A stretch of 64,000 nt of DNA from contig NZ_JBPOEA010000012.1 in assembly GCF_052060035.1 (NCBI RefSeq), positions 1 through 64,000 on the forward strand, read 5' to 3'. The stretch's first letter is position 1, and the number at the start of each line of letters is the position of its first letter. This stretch comes from Fodinibius sp052060035. GTDB lineage: Bacteria > Bacteroidota > Rhodothermia > Balneolales > Balneolaceae. The notes under the pieces were generated by a model. It saw only the letters and a list, made by a program, of their open reading frames with translations, was not told the origin of the DNA and made no database searches. Of the stretch, positions 37,147 through 46,016 are shown piece by piece. The position numbers and the translations under genes were made by a program.

Positions 37147-38145
37147 TCAATTATTGGACTCCTCATTTTCATACTTGTCCAATTTGTTATGAAGTGTTTT
37201 CCGGGTAAATCCAAGTATTTTAGCGGCCTTGGTCTTATTATTATCAACAGCATTAAGAGTATGACCAATCACCCATTTCTCCACCGTTTCCAAACTGGTT
37301 CCAACAGGAAATTGCATCATCTCATTTGAATAATTGCTATGGTTGGAAGGCAAAGTCTCATTGCCACGGCAAATTCGGGGCGGAAGCAAATCTAACTCTA
37401 TGTTATCATCCTCGCATAAAACCGTACAACGCTCTACAACATTCTTTAGCTCACGAACATTGCCCGGCCAGTCATGACCCATAAAGGCTTCCACACAATC
37501 TTCAGAAAATTCCATATCCCTAAAACCATACAAATCCTTATAGTATTCTTTATAGTAATTTATCAACAACGGAATATCCTCTTTTCGGTGCCGCAAGGGT
37601 GGAATAAATAATTCAATTACATTTATCCGATAGAACAGATCCTCTCTGAAACTGCCGGATTGTACCAAATCAATAAGCACCTTATTTGTTGCTGAAACCA
37701 ACGAAATGTCTACTTGTATTTCTTCGCTTCCCCCTACTCTGCGAAATGATCCAAGTTCAACAACTCGCAGTAGTTTTACCTGCGCCGAATACGGCAACTC
37801 ACTGATTTCATCCAAAAACAACGTCCCTCCATCAGCCAGCTCAAAACATCCTTTCTTCTGAGTATGGGCTCCGGTAAATGCCCCTTTTTCGTGCCCAAAT
37901 AGTTCACTTTCAACAAGTTCAGGCGGTATCGCCCCACAGTTAACAGCTACCATGGGATTAGCTTGGCGGTCACTGAAATAATGATACAGATTAGCAATAA
38001 CTTCTTTGCCTGTACCATTCTCTCCATTAATCAATAAAGCAGTGCATCCCCTTTGGGCTATCTGTTTAACCTTGCTGACCAAATCTTTCATGGAGTCATT
38101 TTGTGTCAACAATACGGGCTTTTGTACATTTTTTTTCTGTTTCAT
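37147..38145 (-). CDS. Sigma-54-dependent activator without a receiver domain
   Basis: Enhancer-binding AAA+ protein of 332 residues. Only about 15 residues precede the AAA+ domain, so the usual receiver or sensor domain is missing, as in PspF. Walker A is GENGTGKE, the sigma-54 contact loop GAFTGA is intact within LFGHEKGAFTGAH, Walker B is GGTLFLDEIS, and the R-finger region is FREDLFYRINV. WPGNVRELKN and a Fis-type HTH (NNKTKAAKILGFTRKTLHNKL) complete it. Activity must be controlled by expression or a partner protein, neither identifiable here. It lies upstream of lipB by 69 bases. Confidence 0.92.
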   Translation of the reverse strand: MKQKKNVQKPVLLTQNDSMKDLVSKVKQIAQRGCTALLINGENGTGKEVIANLYHYFSDRQANPMVAVNCGAIPPELVESELFGHEKGAFTGAHTQKKGCFELADGGTLFLDEISELPYSAQVKLLRVVELGSFRRVGGSEEIQVDISLVSATNKVLIDLVQSGSFREDLFYRINVIELFIPPLRHRKEDIPLLINYYKEYYKDLYGFRDMEFSEDCVEAFMGHDWPGNVRELKNVVERCTVLCEDDNIELDLLPPRICRGNETLPSNHSNYSNEMMQFPVGTSLETVEKWVIGHTLNAVDNNKTKAAKILGFTRKTLHNKLDKYENEESNN

Positions 38146-38673
38146 TGATTTCAGATCCTCATTAGAAAAACACTCAATTTTATAGTGATACTGCCTAACA
38201 CTTTCTTAGCCAAGTTCTCTTTACCACAAGTTTTCAAACAACGAGAAAAAAAAGATGTGGGGCTGATACTCCCCACATCTCTATAGTTTTATATCCGGTT
38301 GCCCGAATATTAGCTCTCTCTCACAACTTCTTTGTTTCAAAAATTACTTTCTGTGAGCTAACTTATTGATACCATTGCAGAAACACGTTACAAGTTAATA
38401 GTATTTATTTGTCACAATTATTGGTACAAAGCTTTCAGTTGCAATCTGATACTGCTTCTTTCAAAAATGATATTTATACCGACTGTTCGCTTTTTATATA
38501 AAGGACTAACGCTTAAAAAATGTCAACAAGAACATTCTCGGCTAATTGGAGGAGAGCATAAAAAGAGTACACACTAAGAATGAAAAGCTTCAACAGCTTA
38601 AGCAGTTATTCTCAAAAAGCGGCATACAATATTTAAATACCTTACTACAGATATTGGGCGAACATAGTCTAAT
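38146..38673. other. 528-base intergenic region between sigma-54 activator and NarL regulator
   Basis: Both flanking genes are on the minus strand. The region holds the minus-strand terminator at 38246-38280 and otherwise AT-rich sequence. No ORF of convincing size is present; a 13-codon frame at about 38520 on the plus strand has no support. The terminator lies about 390 bases beyond the NarL regulator stop, so an independent small RNA transcribed on the minus strand is possible. I see no recognisable sigma-54 promoter with correct spacing. Confidence 0.5.
38246..38280 (-). terminator. Strong rho-independent terminator
   Basis: On the minus strand, AGATGTGGGG and CCCCACATCT form a perfect 10-bp stem with an 8-base loop, followed directly by eight Ts. 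It stands 100 bases upstream of the sigma-54 activator start, and so ends transcripts coming from the NarL-type regulator or from an unannotated RNA between them. Confidence 0.9.
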
Positions 38674-39321
38674 CTATTCAATTAAATTATTTTCCATAGC
38701 ATAGCGGGTCATTTCTACGTTCGAGCTTATATTCATCTTCTCTTTTATTCGCCTTCGATAGGTATGTATAGTCTGCGGACTCAGCGAAAGCTCGTCAGCA
38801 ATTTCATTTACATCATTGCCAGAAGCAATCATACATAATACTTCAAACTCTCGGTCCGACAGTTCTTCATGGAGGGCTCCCTCTTTACTAACATCCACTT
38901 GTGAGGCCAATTGCTCAGCCACTTCCGGCGTTATATATTTTCGGTTTTCTCTCGTAATCTTTCGTATGGCTTTTATTAATTCATCCGAAATGCTTGTTTT
39001 CGTCAAATAGCCATAAGCGCCGGCTTTTAAAGCCCGAATAGCAAACCGCTCTTCAGAATGAATACTCAAAACAAGAACCGGCAACTTGGGATACAAATCA
39101 TTAAGATGTTTCATCAGTTCAAGACCGCTTTGACCTGGCATTGTTATATCCAACACCAAAATATCCGGCGTTTTTTCTTCCAGCATGGCTAAGAGCTCAT
39201 CACCGTTCTCCGCCTCTCCTATAATCTCTAAATCCATTTTCCCATTTACTACTTTCTTTATCCCTTCTCGAATAAATGGATGGTCATCCGCAATAACTAC
39301 TTTTATCATTTGGTTCACCAT
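38674..39321 (-). CDS. NarL/LuxR-family response regulator
   Basis: 215-residue transcription regulator. The receiver domain has acidic residues in IADDHPF, phospho-acceptor Asp58 in ILVLDITMPG and Lys in YLTKTS. The C-terminal LuxR-type HTH reads LSDREFEVLCMIASG and EIADELSLSPQTIHTYRRRIKEK. ATG at 39321 and ATG at 39309 are both possible; the family usually starts at the second (MIKVVIADDH). It is divergent from a HisKA_3-type kinase fusion 320 bases away, the kinase class that pairs with NarL regulators. Confidence 0.93.
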   Translation of the reverse strand: MVNQMIKVVIADDHPFIREGIKKVVNGKMDLEIIGEAENGDELLAMLEEKTPDILVLDITMPGQSGLELMKHLNDLYPKLPVLVLSIHSEERFAIRALKAGAYGYLTKTSISDELIKAIRKITRENRKYITPEVAEQLASQVDVSKEGALHEELSDREFEVLCMIASGNDVNEIADELSLSPQTIHTYRRRIKEKMNISSNVEMTRYAMENNLIE

Positions 39322-39641
39322 TACGTTTTAGGTTTTGCTATTATGAAAAAACAATTTGGTAACCGAAACTTTCATTTAAATAACCCTTTATTTGAAATAT
39401 AGGCATTTACCATGAGTTAAATACTGTTATTACTTTTTAATTTAACCACTTGTAATTACCTCAAATGTTTTCCTTTTTTATAAATAACTTACTTTCATAT
39501 AGAAATTCCTAAAGTTACTCAGTAGTTGATTTTTATATCCGTTACAGAGTGTAGAAGTACTTATTTTATAGTACCTTACAACTAAGATAATCAAATAGGC
39601 TTTTCATCTCGTGTGGTTATAACATTTATCCGGACAATTCA
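39322..39641. other. Divergent promoter region between NarL regulator and kinase fusion
   Basis: About 320 very AT-rich bases without a convincing ORF or strong hairpin. It should hold the promoters of both divergent genes and possibly binding sites for the regulator. I could not identify a clear palindromic operator by eye. Confidence 0.5.
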
Positions 39642-42600
39642 ATGGACGAACATCCAAAAAGTAAACAACAAGATGACGAACTGCTGGTAGTAGGTCTTGG
39701 TGCATCAGCGGGTGGACTGGAAGCCCTCGAATCATTCTTCGATGCCATGCCCGAAAATCCCGGAATGGCTTTTGTTGTGATTGTTCACCTGTCGCCCGAT
39801 CATAAAAGCAGCATGGCTGAGCTGTTGCAAGAGCATACATCCATGCCTGTGACACAGGTTTCCAAGAAAACACGAATGGGATCCAATCACATTTATATTA
39901 TACCGCCCGGACAACTGCTTACCTTAGAAGATCGGGACCTGATATTATCTGAAGCTGATAAAAAAGAAAAAAAGCTTACGACGATAGACCTGTTTTTTCG
40001 ATCTCTGGGCACAGCCCGCAACAGCTATTCGGCCTGTATCATCTTATCCGGTACTGGCAGTGACGGGAGCACTGGTCTAAAAACCATAAAAGAATATGGC
40101 GGTATTGTTTTGTGCCAAGATCCGGAACAGGCCAATTATGACGGAATGCCTCGGAGTGCCCTGCAAACAGGACTTGTAGACTTTGTTCTCTCTGCCAGAG
40201 AAATGCCTGCAAAGCTTATCGAATACAAAGACGGCCTTAAAAAGATAAAAATTTCGGATCTCGAAGAGCTGCCAAAAAATGAAGCCAAAGTGCTCAATAA
40301 AATTTTTGGCAAAATTAACACCAAAATGGGTCATGATTTTTCTCAGTATAAACGCTCATCCATTCTTCGACGGCTTGAACGTCGGATGCGTATTACACAT
40401 ACAAATACGCTTTCAGACTATCTGACTTATATAACGAATAATTCTCCTGAAATTAATGAGCTTTTCAAAGATTTACTTATCAGTGTAACCAATTTCTTCC
40501 GTGATCAGCAAGCATTTGCCGAGCTTGAAAAAACAGTTATTCCCAAACTTTTTGAAGATAAAAGTTCGGAGGACAGTATTCGCATTTGGGTTCCCGGTTG
40601 TGCTACGGGAGAAGAAGCCTACTCGTTGGCTATTCTCTTGCACGAATATGCTCAAACCGTTAATAAGCCGCCTGATATCCAAATTTTTGCCACTGATATT
40701 GACCGGGACGCTTTGGACATTGCACGCAAAGGGCAATATCCGGAATCTATTGCAACAGATATATCCACCAAGCGCCTCAGCCGATATTTTACCAAAGAAG
40801 GGATAAAATTCCAGGTGAAACAAAATATTAGAAACTTAATATTATTTGCCGCCCATGACCTGCTAAAAGACCCCCCCTTCTCAAAACTTGATCTTATCAG
40901 TTGTCGGAACGTGTTGATCTACCTGAATCGTGATCTGCAATCAAAGGTATTCAATCTTTTCCATTACGCTCTAAAACCGGGCCAATGGTTATTCCTGGGC
41001 CTTTCGGATTCAATTTTAGAAGCCACTGATCTATTTAATTCTGCAGACAATAAATACCAGATATACCAAAAAAATACGGTCTCAAAATCACGGCTTCGCC
41101 TACCCCGTTACCCCCTTTCCAAGGAAAGTTTTGCCTCTAAGCCATCACGCAGACAACAAATGTTCTCCAAAGAAAATACCAACATTGAAAACCTGCACCA
41201 TCAACTGCTGTTCAAAGAATTCGAACCTGCCAGCGTTATCATCAATAAAAATAATGAAGTACTCCACTCAACTTCTGACATTGATCGTTTTCTAAAATAC
41301 TCCGGTGGGGAGCCGAGCCAAAATATTTTGAATATGATTGTTCCTGAATTACGGAAAGTTCTCAGCCGTCTTTTATTTCAGGCTAAACAAGGGGAGGCTC
41401 CGCTCACATCAAAAAAAGTGCAGCTCAATATTGGAGATTCATCTACTTATTATAAAATCATTGTCCGAAAAATAGTGGACCCCAAGGTCCCGGAGGGGTT
41501 GCTGCATATTATATTCATGACAGAACCTAATACCCGGGAGAGCCATCCCAAAACATTGAAGGAAGTAAAAGATGTATCGGCAGAAGAATCCGATATTATT
41601 GCAGCATTGGAAAAAGAGCTGGAATACACCAAGGAGCAGCTCCATATCACAGTCGAGGAATACGAAACATCAAATGAAGAACTACAGGCTTCTAATGAAG
41701 AGCTCCAGTCGATGAATGAAGAACTACGATCGACGACCGAACAGCTTGAAACCAGTAAAGAGGAACTGCAATCAGTCAATGAAGAACTCAAAAGTGTAAA
41801 TACCGAACTTGAGAATAAGATCGACAAGCTGAACGAGGCCAACAGCAATCTCAAAAACCTGATGGAATCCACTGATATTGCGACGCTGTTTATCGATGGT
41901 AATAACTGCTTGCAGTTTTTTACTTCCTCGGCAACCAACCTTTTTAATCTAATACCTTCTGATACAGGACGTCCTTTTAAACATGTGACCCATCAGCTCA
42001 ATTATGACTCTATACAATCTGATATTAAACAGGTAAATAAAAACCTGGAAACCATAAAAAAGGTCGTAGCTGATAACAACGAGCACCAATACATAATGCG
42101 AGTGCGCCCTTACCGTACCATCAACAATAAAATTGATGGGGTGGTACTTACCTTTGTCGATGTTACCTCACTAAAAAAAGCAGAACAGGAACTAAAGGAA
42201 GAAATTGAACGAAGTGAAAATTTACAAAAGCAGATATTAAGCAACAGCTTGGCCGAACGCTGGGAGCTCGGCGAATATCTGCACGACAATCTGGGTCAGA
42301 TTCTTGCAACGATAAAAATTATGATCTACGAACTTAAAAATGAACTTACCGGTTCCGGGGATAATAAAATATCCCCACGGCTCAATGATATCATCAGTGA
42401 AATAAAAAACCTTATCGATCTCGAAGTTGACAACATCCGAAACCTGAGTCACGATATTATACCTATTGATGTTGAGCAAGAGGGCGTATCACATGCATTC
42501 AACCTTCTTATGCGTCGATCACAAGAGGTTCATGAGATAAAATGTATTCTTGAAACCGATGGGGTATTGGATGAAATTACCAACCGGGAATTATCCACTA

Positions 42601-42896
42601 ATTTGTACCATATCACCCAGGAAGCCATCAAAAATGCTTCCATCCATGGTGAAGCCAAACGAATCCGGGTGGATATCAAAAAGGAAGACGACCAACTCTA
42701 TTTACAAATTAAAGATGACGGAAAAGGCTTTACCCCTGAGGAAACAAACAGCGAAGGCATGGGACTGCAAATAATGCATCACCGGGTAGAACTGCTGGAC
42801 GGGACGTTGACAATAAAAAGGCTCCCCGATTCGGATAAGTTTTCAACTTCTGTAGAATGTACCTTCCCAATAAAAATGATTTCTGCAGATAATTGA
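39642..42896 (+). CDS. CheB-CheR-PAS-histidine kinase fusion protein
   Basis: 1084-residue cytoplasmic multi-domain sensor. A CheB methylesterase domain (about 12-185) keeps Ser22 (GASAGG), His49 (VHLSPDH) and Asp141 (GTGSDGS). A CheR methyltransferase domain (about 205-475) has VPGCATGEEAYS from 317. A PAS-like segment covers about 530-625. A coiled coil at about 650-735 is made of seven heptads of the SNEELQA type. A second PAS runs about 740-850. A HisKA_3 domain has His881 in EYLHDNLGQ, and a C-terminal HATPase contains DDGKGF. There is no receiver linker before CheB. No MCP, CheA or CheW is in the window. Its likely partner is the divergent NarL regulator. Confidence 0.94.
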   Translation: MDEHPKSKQQDDELLVVGLGASAGGLEALESFFDAMPENPGMAFVVIVHLSPDHKSSMAELLQEHTSMPVTQVSKKTRMGSNHIYIIPPGQLLTLEDRDLILSEADKKEKKLTTIDLFFRSLGTARNSYSACIILSGTGSDGSTGLKTIKEYGGIVLCQDPEQANYDGMPRSALQTGLVDFVLSAREMPAKLIEYKDGLKKIKISDLEELPKNEAKVLNKIFGKINTKMGHDFSQYKRSSILRRLERRMRITHTNTLSDYLTYITNNSPEINELFKDLLISVTNFFRDQQAFAELEKTVIPKLFEDKSSEDSIRIWVPGCATGEEAYSLAILLHEYAQTVNKPPDIQIFATDIDRDALDIARKGQYPESIATDISTKRLSRYFTKEGIKFQVKQNIRNLILFAAHDLLKDPPFSKLDLISCRNVLIYLNRDLQSKVFNLFHYALKPGQWLFLGLSDSILEATDLFNSADNKYQIYQKNTVSKSRLRLPRYPLSKESFASKPSRRQQMFSKENTNIENLHHQLLFKEFEPASVIINKNNEVLHSTSDIDRFLKYSGGEPSQNILNMIVPELRKVLSRLLFQAKQGEAPLTSKKVQLNIGDSSTYYKIIVRKIVDPKVPEGLLHIIFMTEPNTRESHPKTLKEVKDVSAEESDIIAALEKELEYTKEQLHITVEEYETSNEELQASNEELQSMNEELRSTTEQLETSKEELQSVNEELKSVNTELENKIDKLNEANSNLKNLMESTDIATLFIDGNNCLQFFTSSATNLFNLIPSDTGRPFKHVTHQLNYDSIQSDIKQVNKNLETIKKVVADNNEHQYIMRVRPYRTINNKIDGVVLTFVDVTSLKKAEQELKEEIERSENLQKQILSNSLAERWELGEYLHDNLGQILATIKIMIYELKNELTGSGDNKISPRLNDIISEIKNLIDLEVDNIRNLSHDIIPIDVEQEGVSHAFNLLMRRSQEVHEIKCILETDGVLDEITNRELSTNLYHITQEAIKNASIHGEAKRIRVDIKKEDDQLYLQIKDDGKGFTPEETNSEGMGLQIMHHRVELLDGTLTIKRLPDSDKFSTSVECTFPIKMISADN

Positions 42897-42995
42897 ATAA
42901 CAAAACCCACAGGGTTTCACAGCAGCGGATAATTAAATTATCTAACTGCTTATTGAACAACCTGCGGGTTTGTGAAATCTATCTAACAGTAATAC

Positions 42996-44402
42996 TTACG
43001 AACCGAGATGTACGCCTTCGCCATAAGCTTCTGCGGCTGCTTCCATCACTGCTTCTGACATCGTTGGATGTGGATGCACAGCGCTGATAATTTCGTGTCC
43101 GGTTGTTTCCAGATCACGAGCTACCACGGCTTCAGCAATCAGCTCTGTAACATGCGAGCCGATCATGTGGCACCCTAACCATTCGCCGTACTTCTCATCA
43201 AAGATGACTTTTACGAAGCCTTCTTCGTGGCCGAGACCTGTTGCCTTGCCACTGGCAGAGAAGGGAAACTTACCGACTTTAATATCATACCCTTCTTCTT
43301 TCGCCTGTTCTTCGGTATAACCAACCGAAGCAATCTGTGGCTCGCAGTAGGTACAGCCCGGAATGTTGTTGTAATTGATGGGTTGTGGATCTTCTCCGGC
43401 CAAGTTCTCAACACAATTAATCCCTTCATGCGAAGCCTTGTGCGCCAGCCATGGTCCCCCGGCCACATCACCAATAGCGTAAATGTCTTCTACTGATGTT
43501 TGATAGGTCTCCTTATCAACCTGTATAGCACCCTTTTCGTACTCAACGCCGATATCATCAAGGCCAATACCTTTCACATTTCCGGCTACACCAACAGCAG
43601 AAAGCACTACATCGGCTTCAATGACTTCTTCGTCATCGCCAGACTTAATGGTCACTTTTACCCCATCACCGTCTTTTTCAACCTTTTCAACGGTACTTCC
43701 GGTGCGGATATCCATGCCCTTTTTCTTATAAATCTTACCGAGCTCTTTGCCAATATCTTTGTCTTCAACCGGAACCAGCGAATCCTGCAACTCAACAATG
43801 GTAACATCAGTCCCGATCGTATTATAGAAATAGGCAAACTCAACACCGATAGCACCGGCTCCGATAATCACCATTTTATCGGGCTGCTCCTCGAGCTGCA
43901 TGGCACGTTCCGAATCAATAATCATCTCACCGTCAATAGGCAGATTCGGCAGTTCACGCGGGCTGGCCCCCGTAGCAATGATATAATTATCAGCATTAAT
44001 CTCTTCGATCACCTCATCACTGTCATCCAGCACATTTACCTGATCTTTGGATGCAAAAACACCCTTGCCTTCAAAAACTTCAATCTTGTTGGCCTTCATC
44101 AAAAACTGAACGCCCTTGCTCATCTTGTTCGCCACATTTCGGCTGCGATCAATCATACCCCCAAAATCGGCAGAAAAACCATCTACATTTACACCGTAAT
44201 CGCCGGCATGTTCAATACTCTCGTATACTTCTGCCGAACGCAATAGTGCTTTGGTAGGGATACATCCGATATTTAAACATACACCGCCGAGGTGACGTTT
44301 TTCAATAATTGCTGTGTTAAAACCTAACTGTGAAGCACGAATCGCAGCCACATATCCACCGGGACCCGATCCAATTACGCAAACATCAAATTCTTTTGCC
44401 AT
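42996..44402 (-). CDS. lpdA: Dihydrolipoyl dehydrogenase (E3)
   Basis: Re-oxidises dihydrolipoamide in pyruvate/2-oxoglutarate/branched-chain dehydrogenases and the glycine cleavage system. The 468 residues show the FAD motif VIGSGPGGYVAAIRA, redox disulfide Cys42-Cys47 in GGVCLNIGCIPT, the NAD motif IIGAGAIGVEFA, AIGDVAGG and the C-terminal catalytic HPHPTMSE. It is full length, with ATG at 44402. It is convergent with the kinase fusion and transcribed away from the cupin gene. Other subunits of the complexes are elsewhere. Confidence 0.97.
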   Translation of the reverse strand: MAKEFDVCVIGSGPGGYVAAIRASQLGFNTAIIEKRHLGGVCLNIGCIPTKALLRSAEVYESIEHAGDYGVNVDGFSADFGGMIDRSRNVANKMSKGVQFLMKANKIEVFEGKGVFASKDQVNVLDDSDEVIEEINADNYIIATGASPRELPNLPIDGEMIIDSERAMQLEEQPDKMVIIGAGAIGVEFAYFYNTIGTDVTIVELQDSLVPVEDKDIGKELGKIYKKKGMDIRTGSTVEKVEKDGDGVKVTIKSGDDEEVIEADVVLSAVGVAGNVKGIGLDDIGVEYEKGAIQVDKETYQTSVEDIYAIGDVAGGPWLAHKASHEGINCVENLAGEDPQPINYNNIPGCTYCEPQIASVGYTEEQAKEEGYDIKVGKFPFSASGKATGLGHEEGFVKVIFDEKYGEWLGCHMIGSHVTELIAEAVVARDLETTGHEIISAVHPHPTMSEAVMEAAAEAYGEGVHLGS

Positions 44403-44429
44403 GGGATTACTTGATTTATTTATTGAATA

Positions 44430-44505
44430 AAAATGGTTGAATGATTGATTTGAAACTTAAATCATTAAAATCAGCAATTTGAAAAATCAATCATTCGGCC
44501 ATTTT
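44430..44505 (-). terminator. Long imperfect inverted repeat upstream of lpdA
   Basis: The arms at 44430-44451 and 44483-44505 are complementary over about 22 bp with two G-T style differences (GAATGATTGATTT core) around a 31-base loop. On the minus strand the second arm ends in a T-rich run. It lies 94 bases after the cupin gene stop and 28 bases before the lpdA start. It could be the cupin terminator or a leader structure for lpdA. Confidence 0.5.
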
Positions 44506-44599
44506 CAAAAGCGCTCTAATTTAAGAATTATAGACGAGAGATATAAGGCTTTACTATACGTTTCTTTGGGATATTAGAAGCTTATCAAAAATTCGGTTT

Positions 44600-45079
44600 T
44601 CATACCGGTTTGGTTAGAATCTTATCCCTTATATTCGGATATTTTTCAGCTAATTTTTCTGGCTCGATCATCTCAAAATCCTCAAACTCAAACCCGGGAC
44701 TTACTGTACATCCCACTAACGAATAATCACCTGTGCTATAGGCACGCTGCCAGCAATGTTGGGGAACAAGCTGTTGAAATTTAACATTATCAGCATAATC
44801 CTTACCTAACTTAAGCTTAATTAGCTTTCCATCCTGGTCTATCACTTCCAGAATTAACTGATCGCCGTCATAAAAATGCCAGACCTCATCTGAACTTACC
44901 CGGTGCCAATTGGATAGCTCCCCTTCGGTCAGCAAAAAATAAATGCCCGTACCGGCAGAACGTTCCTCCCCATTCGGCAACGTTACTTGTTGATCACTTT
45001 TATAACACTCTCTGTAATATCCGCCTTCTGGATGTGGTGATAAATCCAACTTATGGATCATTTGTTCAACATCATTCAT
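44600..45079 (-). CDS. Cupin family protein (DUF985)
   Basis: 159-residue beta-barrel protein of the DUF985 cupin group. It begins with IHKLDLSPHPEGGYYRECY, has SNWHRVSSDEVWHFYDGD with cupin metal-binding-like His and Glu residues, then VPQHCWQRAYSTGDYSLVGCTVSPGFEFEDFEM. These are the conserved blocks of the family. Function is unknown; related structures bind small molecules. ATG at 45079 is chosen over GTG at 45130 because the added residues precede the normal family start. It is divergent from the metalloprotease-like lipoproteins. Confidence 0.88.
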   Translation of the reverse strand: MNDVEQMIHKLDLSPHPEGGYYRECYKSDQQVTLPNGEERSAGTGIYFLLTEGELSNWHRVSSDEVWHFYDGDQLILEVIDQDGKLIKLKLGKDYADNVKFQQLVPQHCWQRAYSTGDYSLVGCTVSPGFEFEDFEMIEPEKLAEKYPNIRDKILTKPV

Positions 45080-45157
45080 GGTTATATGACGAAACTTTTT
45101 TGTTCGAACCCTATTTAATACAATGTTCACAAATTATTATAAAGCTAATCATAATTT

Positions 45158-45943
45158 ATGACGCGCTACCGTTCAAAACTGCTACTGATAAGTATAGCAA
45201 TTTTTGTCGCTTTTATTTTTCAATCGTGTTTGGATTCTACGGGACCTGAAACCCAAGAACCTGAACAGGGATATTCTCACGTGCAAAATCCGGGTACTTC
45301 TGCCAATGATTTTCTGGCTGATTCTAACTTTACACATCTGGTTGTTGAAGTGGATTACATGCCGGGCTACGAACCCAATGCGGAAGCCCTTGACAGCCTT
45401 AAAGCTTTTTTTGAGCAACGCCTGCACAAGAACTCAATTACAATCAAAGAACCAACTCAAATTGCTTCCAGAAATCAAGATTCTTACAGTGCAAACAACG
45501 TTCGGAATATTGAATCCGAAGAGCGTTCTACATTTTCGCAGGGAGATACGCTGGCCGCTTACTTTATGATTGTGGATGGCAGCTATAGTGAACAGAACCT
45601 GATGGGTATTGCCTATTTCAACACCTCCAATGCATTCTTTGGCCCCGCTTATGACGAAGCCAGCAGTGGTCCCGGTTCGATCTCTCGATACCGTGTAGAA
45701 GCCATTTCATTTCGCCATGAATTTGGCCATCTTTTCGGACTTGTCAATATCCCCAATTCGGGCACCGAAATGCAACAACCTCACCAAGATCCCGAAAATG
45801 GCAACCACTGTGACAACGACCAATGCCTGATGTACTACGCTACCCAAACAACCGATTTAATTGGCAATACTGTAGGGGATCAGGAAATAACCTCGCTTGA
45901 TGAACATTGTATTGCCGACTTACAAGGTAATGGAGGCCAATAG
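45158..45943 (+). CDS. Archaemetzincin-like putative metalloprotease lipoprotein, copy 1
   Basis: 261 residues with a lipoprotein signal (IAIFVAFIFQSC, Cys24). The C-terminal half holds HEFGH (His187, Glu188, His191) with Gly194. After a 25-residue loop comes HCDNDQCLM (His217, Cys218, Cys223, Met225). This reproduces the archaemetzincin order HExxHxxG, H-C-x4-C-x-M, but with an insertion between Gly and the third His. A final Cys251 sits in LDEHCIADL. It resembles Bacteroidota lipoproteins annotated 'membrane metalloprotease'. Activity is inferred. A paralogue follows 73 bases downstream. Confidence 0.82.
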   Translation: MTRYRSKLLLISIAIFVAFIFQSCLDSTGPETQEPEQGYSHVQNPGTSANDFLADSNFTHLVVEVDYMPGYEPNAEALDSLKAFFEQRLHKNSITIKEPTQIASRNQDSYSANNVRNIESEERSTFSQGDTLAAYFMIVDGSYSEQNLMGIAYFNTSNAFFGPAYDEASSGPGSISRYRVEAISFRHEFGHLFGLVNIPNSGTEMQQPHQDPENGNHCDNDQCLMYYATQTTDLIGNTVGDQEITSLDEHCIADLQGNGGQ

Positions 45944-46016
45944 TAATGAGTATTGAAAAATATCCTAATCAACTAATTTTAAGGCAACAGTAACCAAAAT
46001 TTATAGTAACTCTGTT

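Noticed and set aside
38520..38561. 13-codon frame in the intergenic region (plus strand)
   Set aside because: Too short, no suitably placed ribosome-binding site or conservation evidence; chance occurrence is likely.
38146..38673. Sigma-54 promoter near the sigma-54 activator
   Set aside because: Candidate GG and GC dinucleotides do not have the required 10-base spacing.
43500..44246. A 248-codon open frame on the plus strand
   Set aside because: It is entirely antisense to lpdA, a certain gene, and its translation lacks any recognisable domain.
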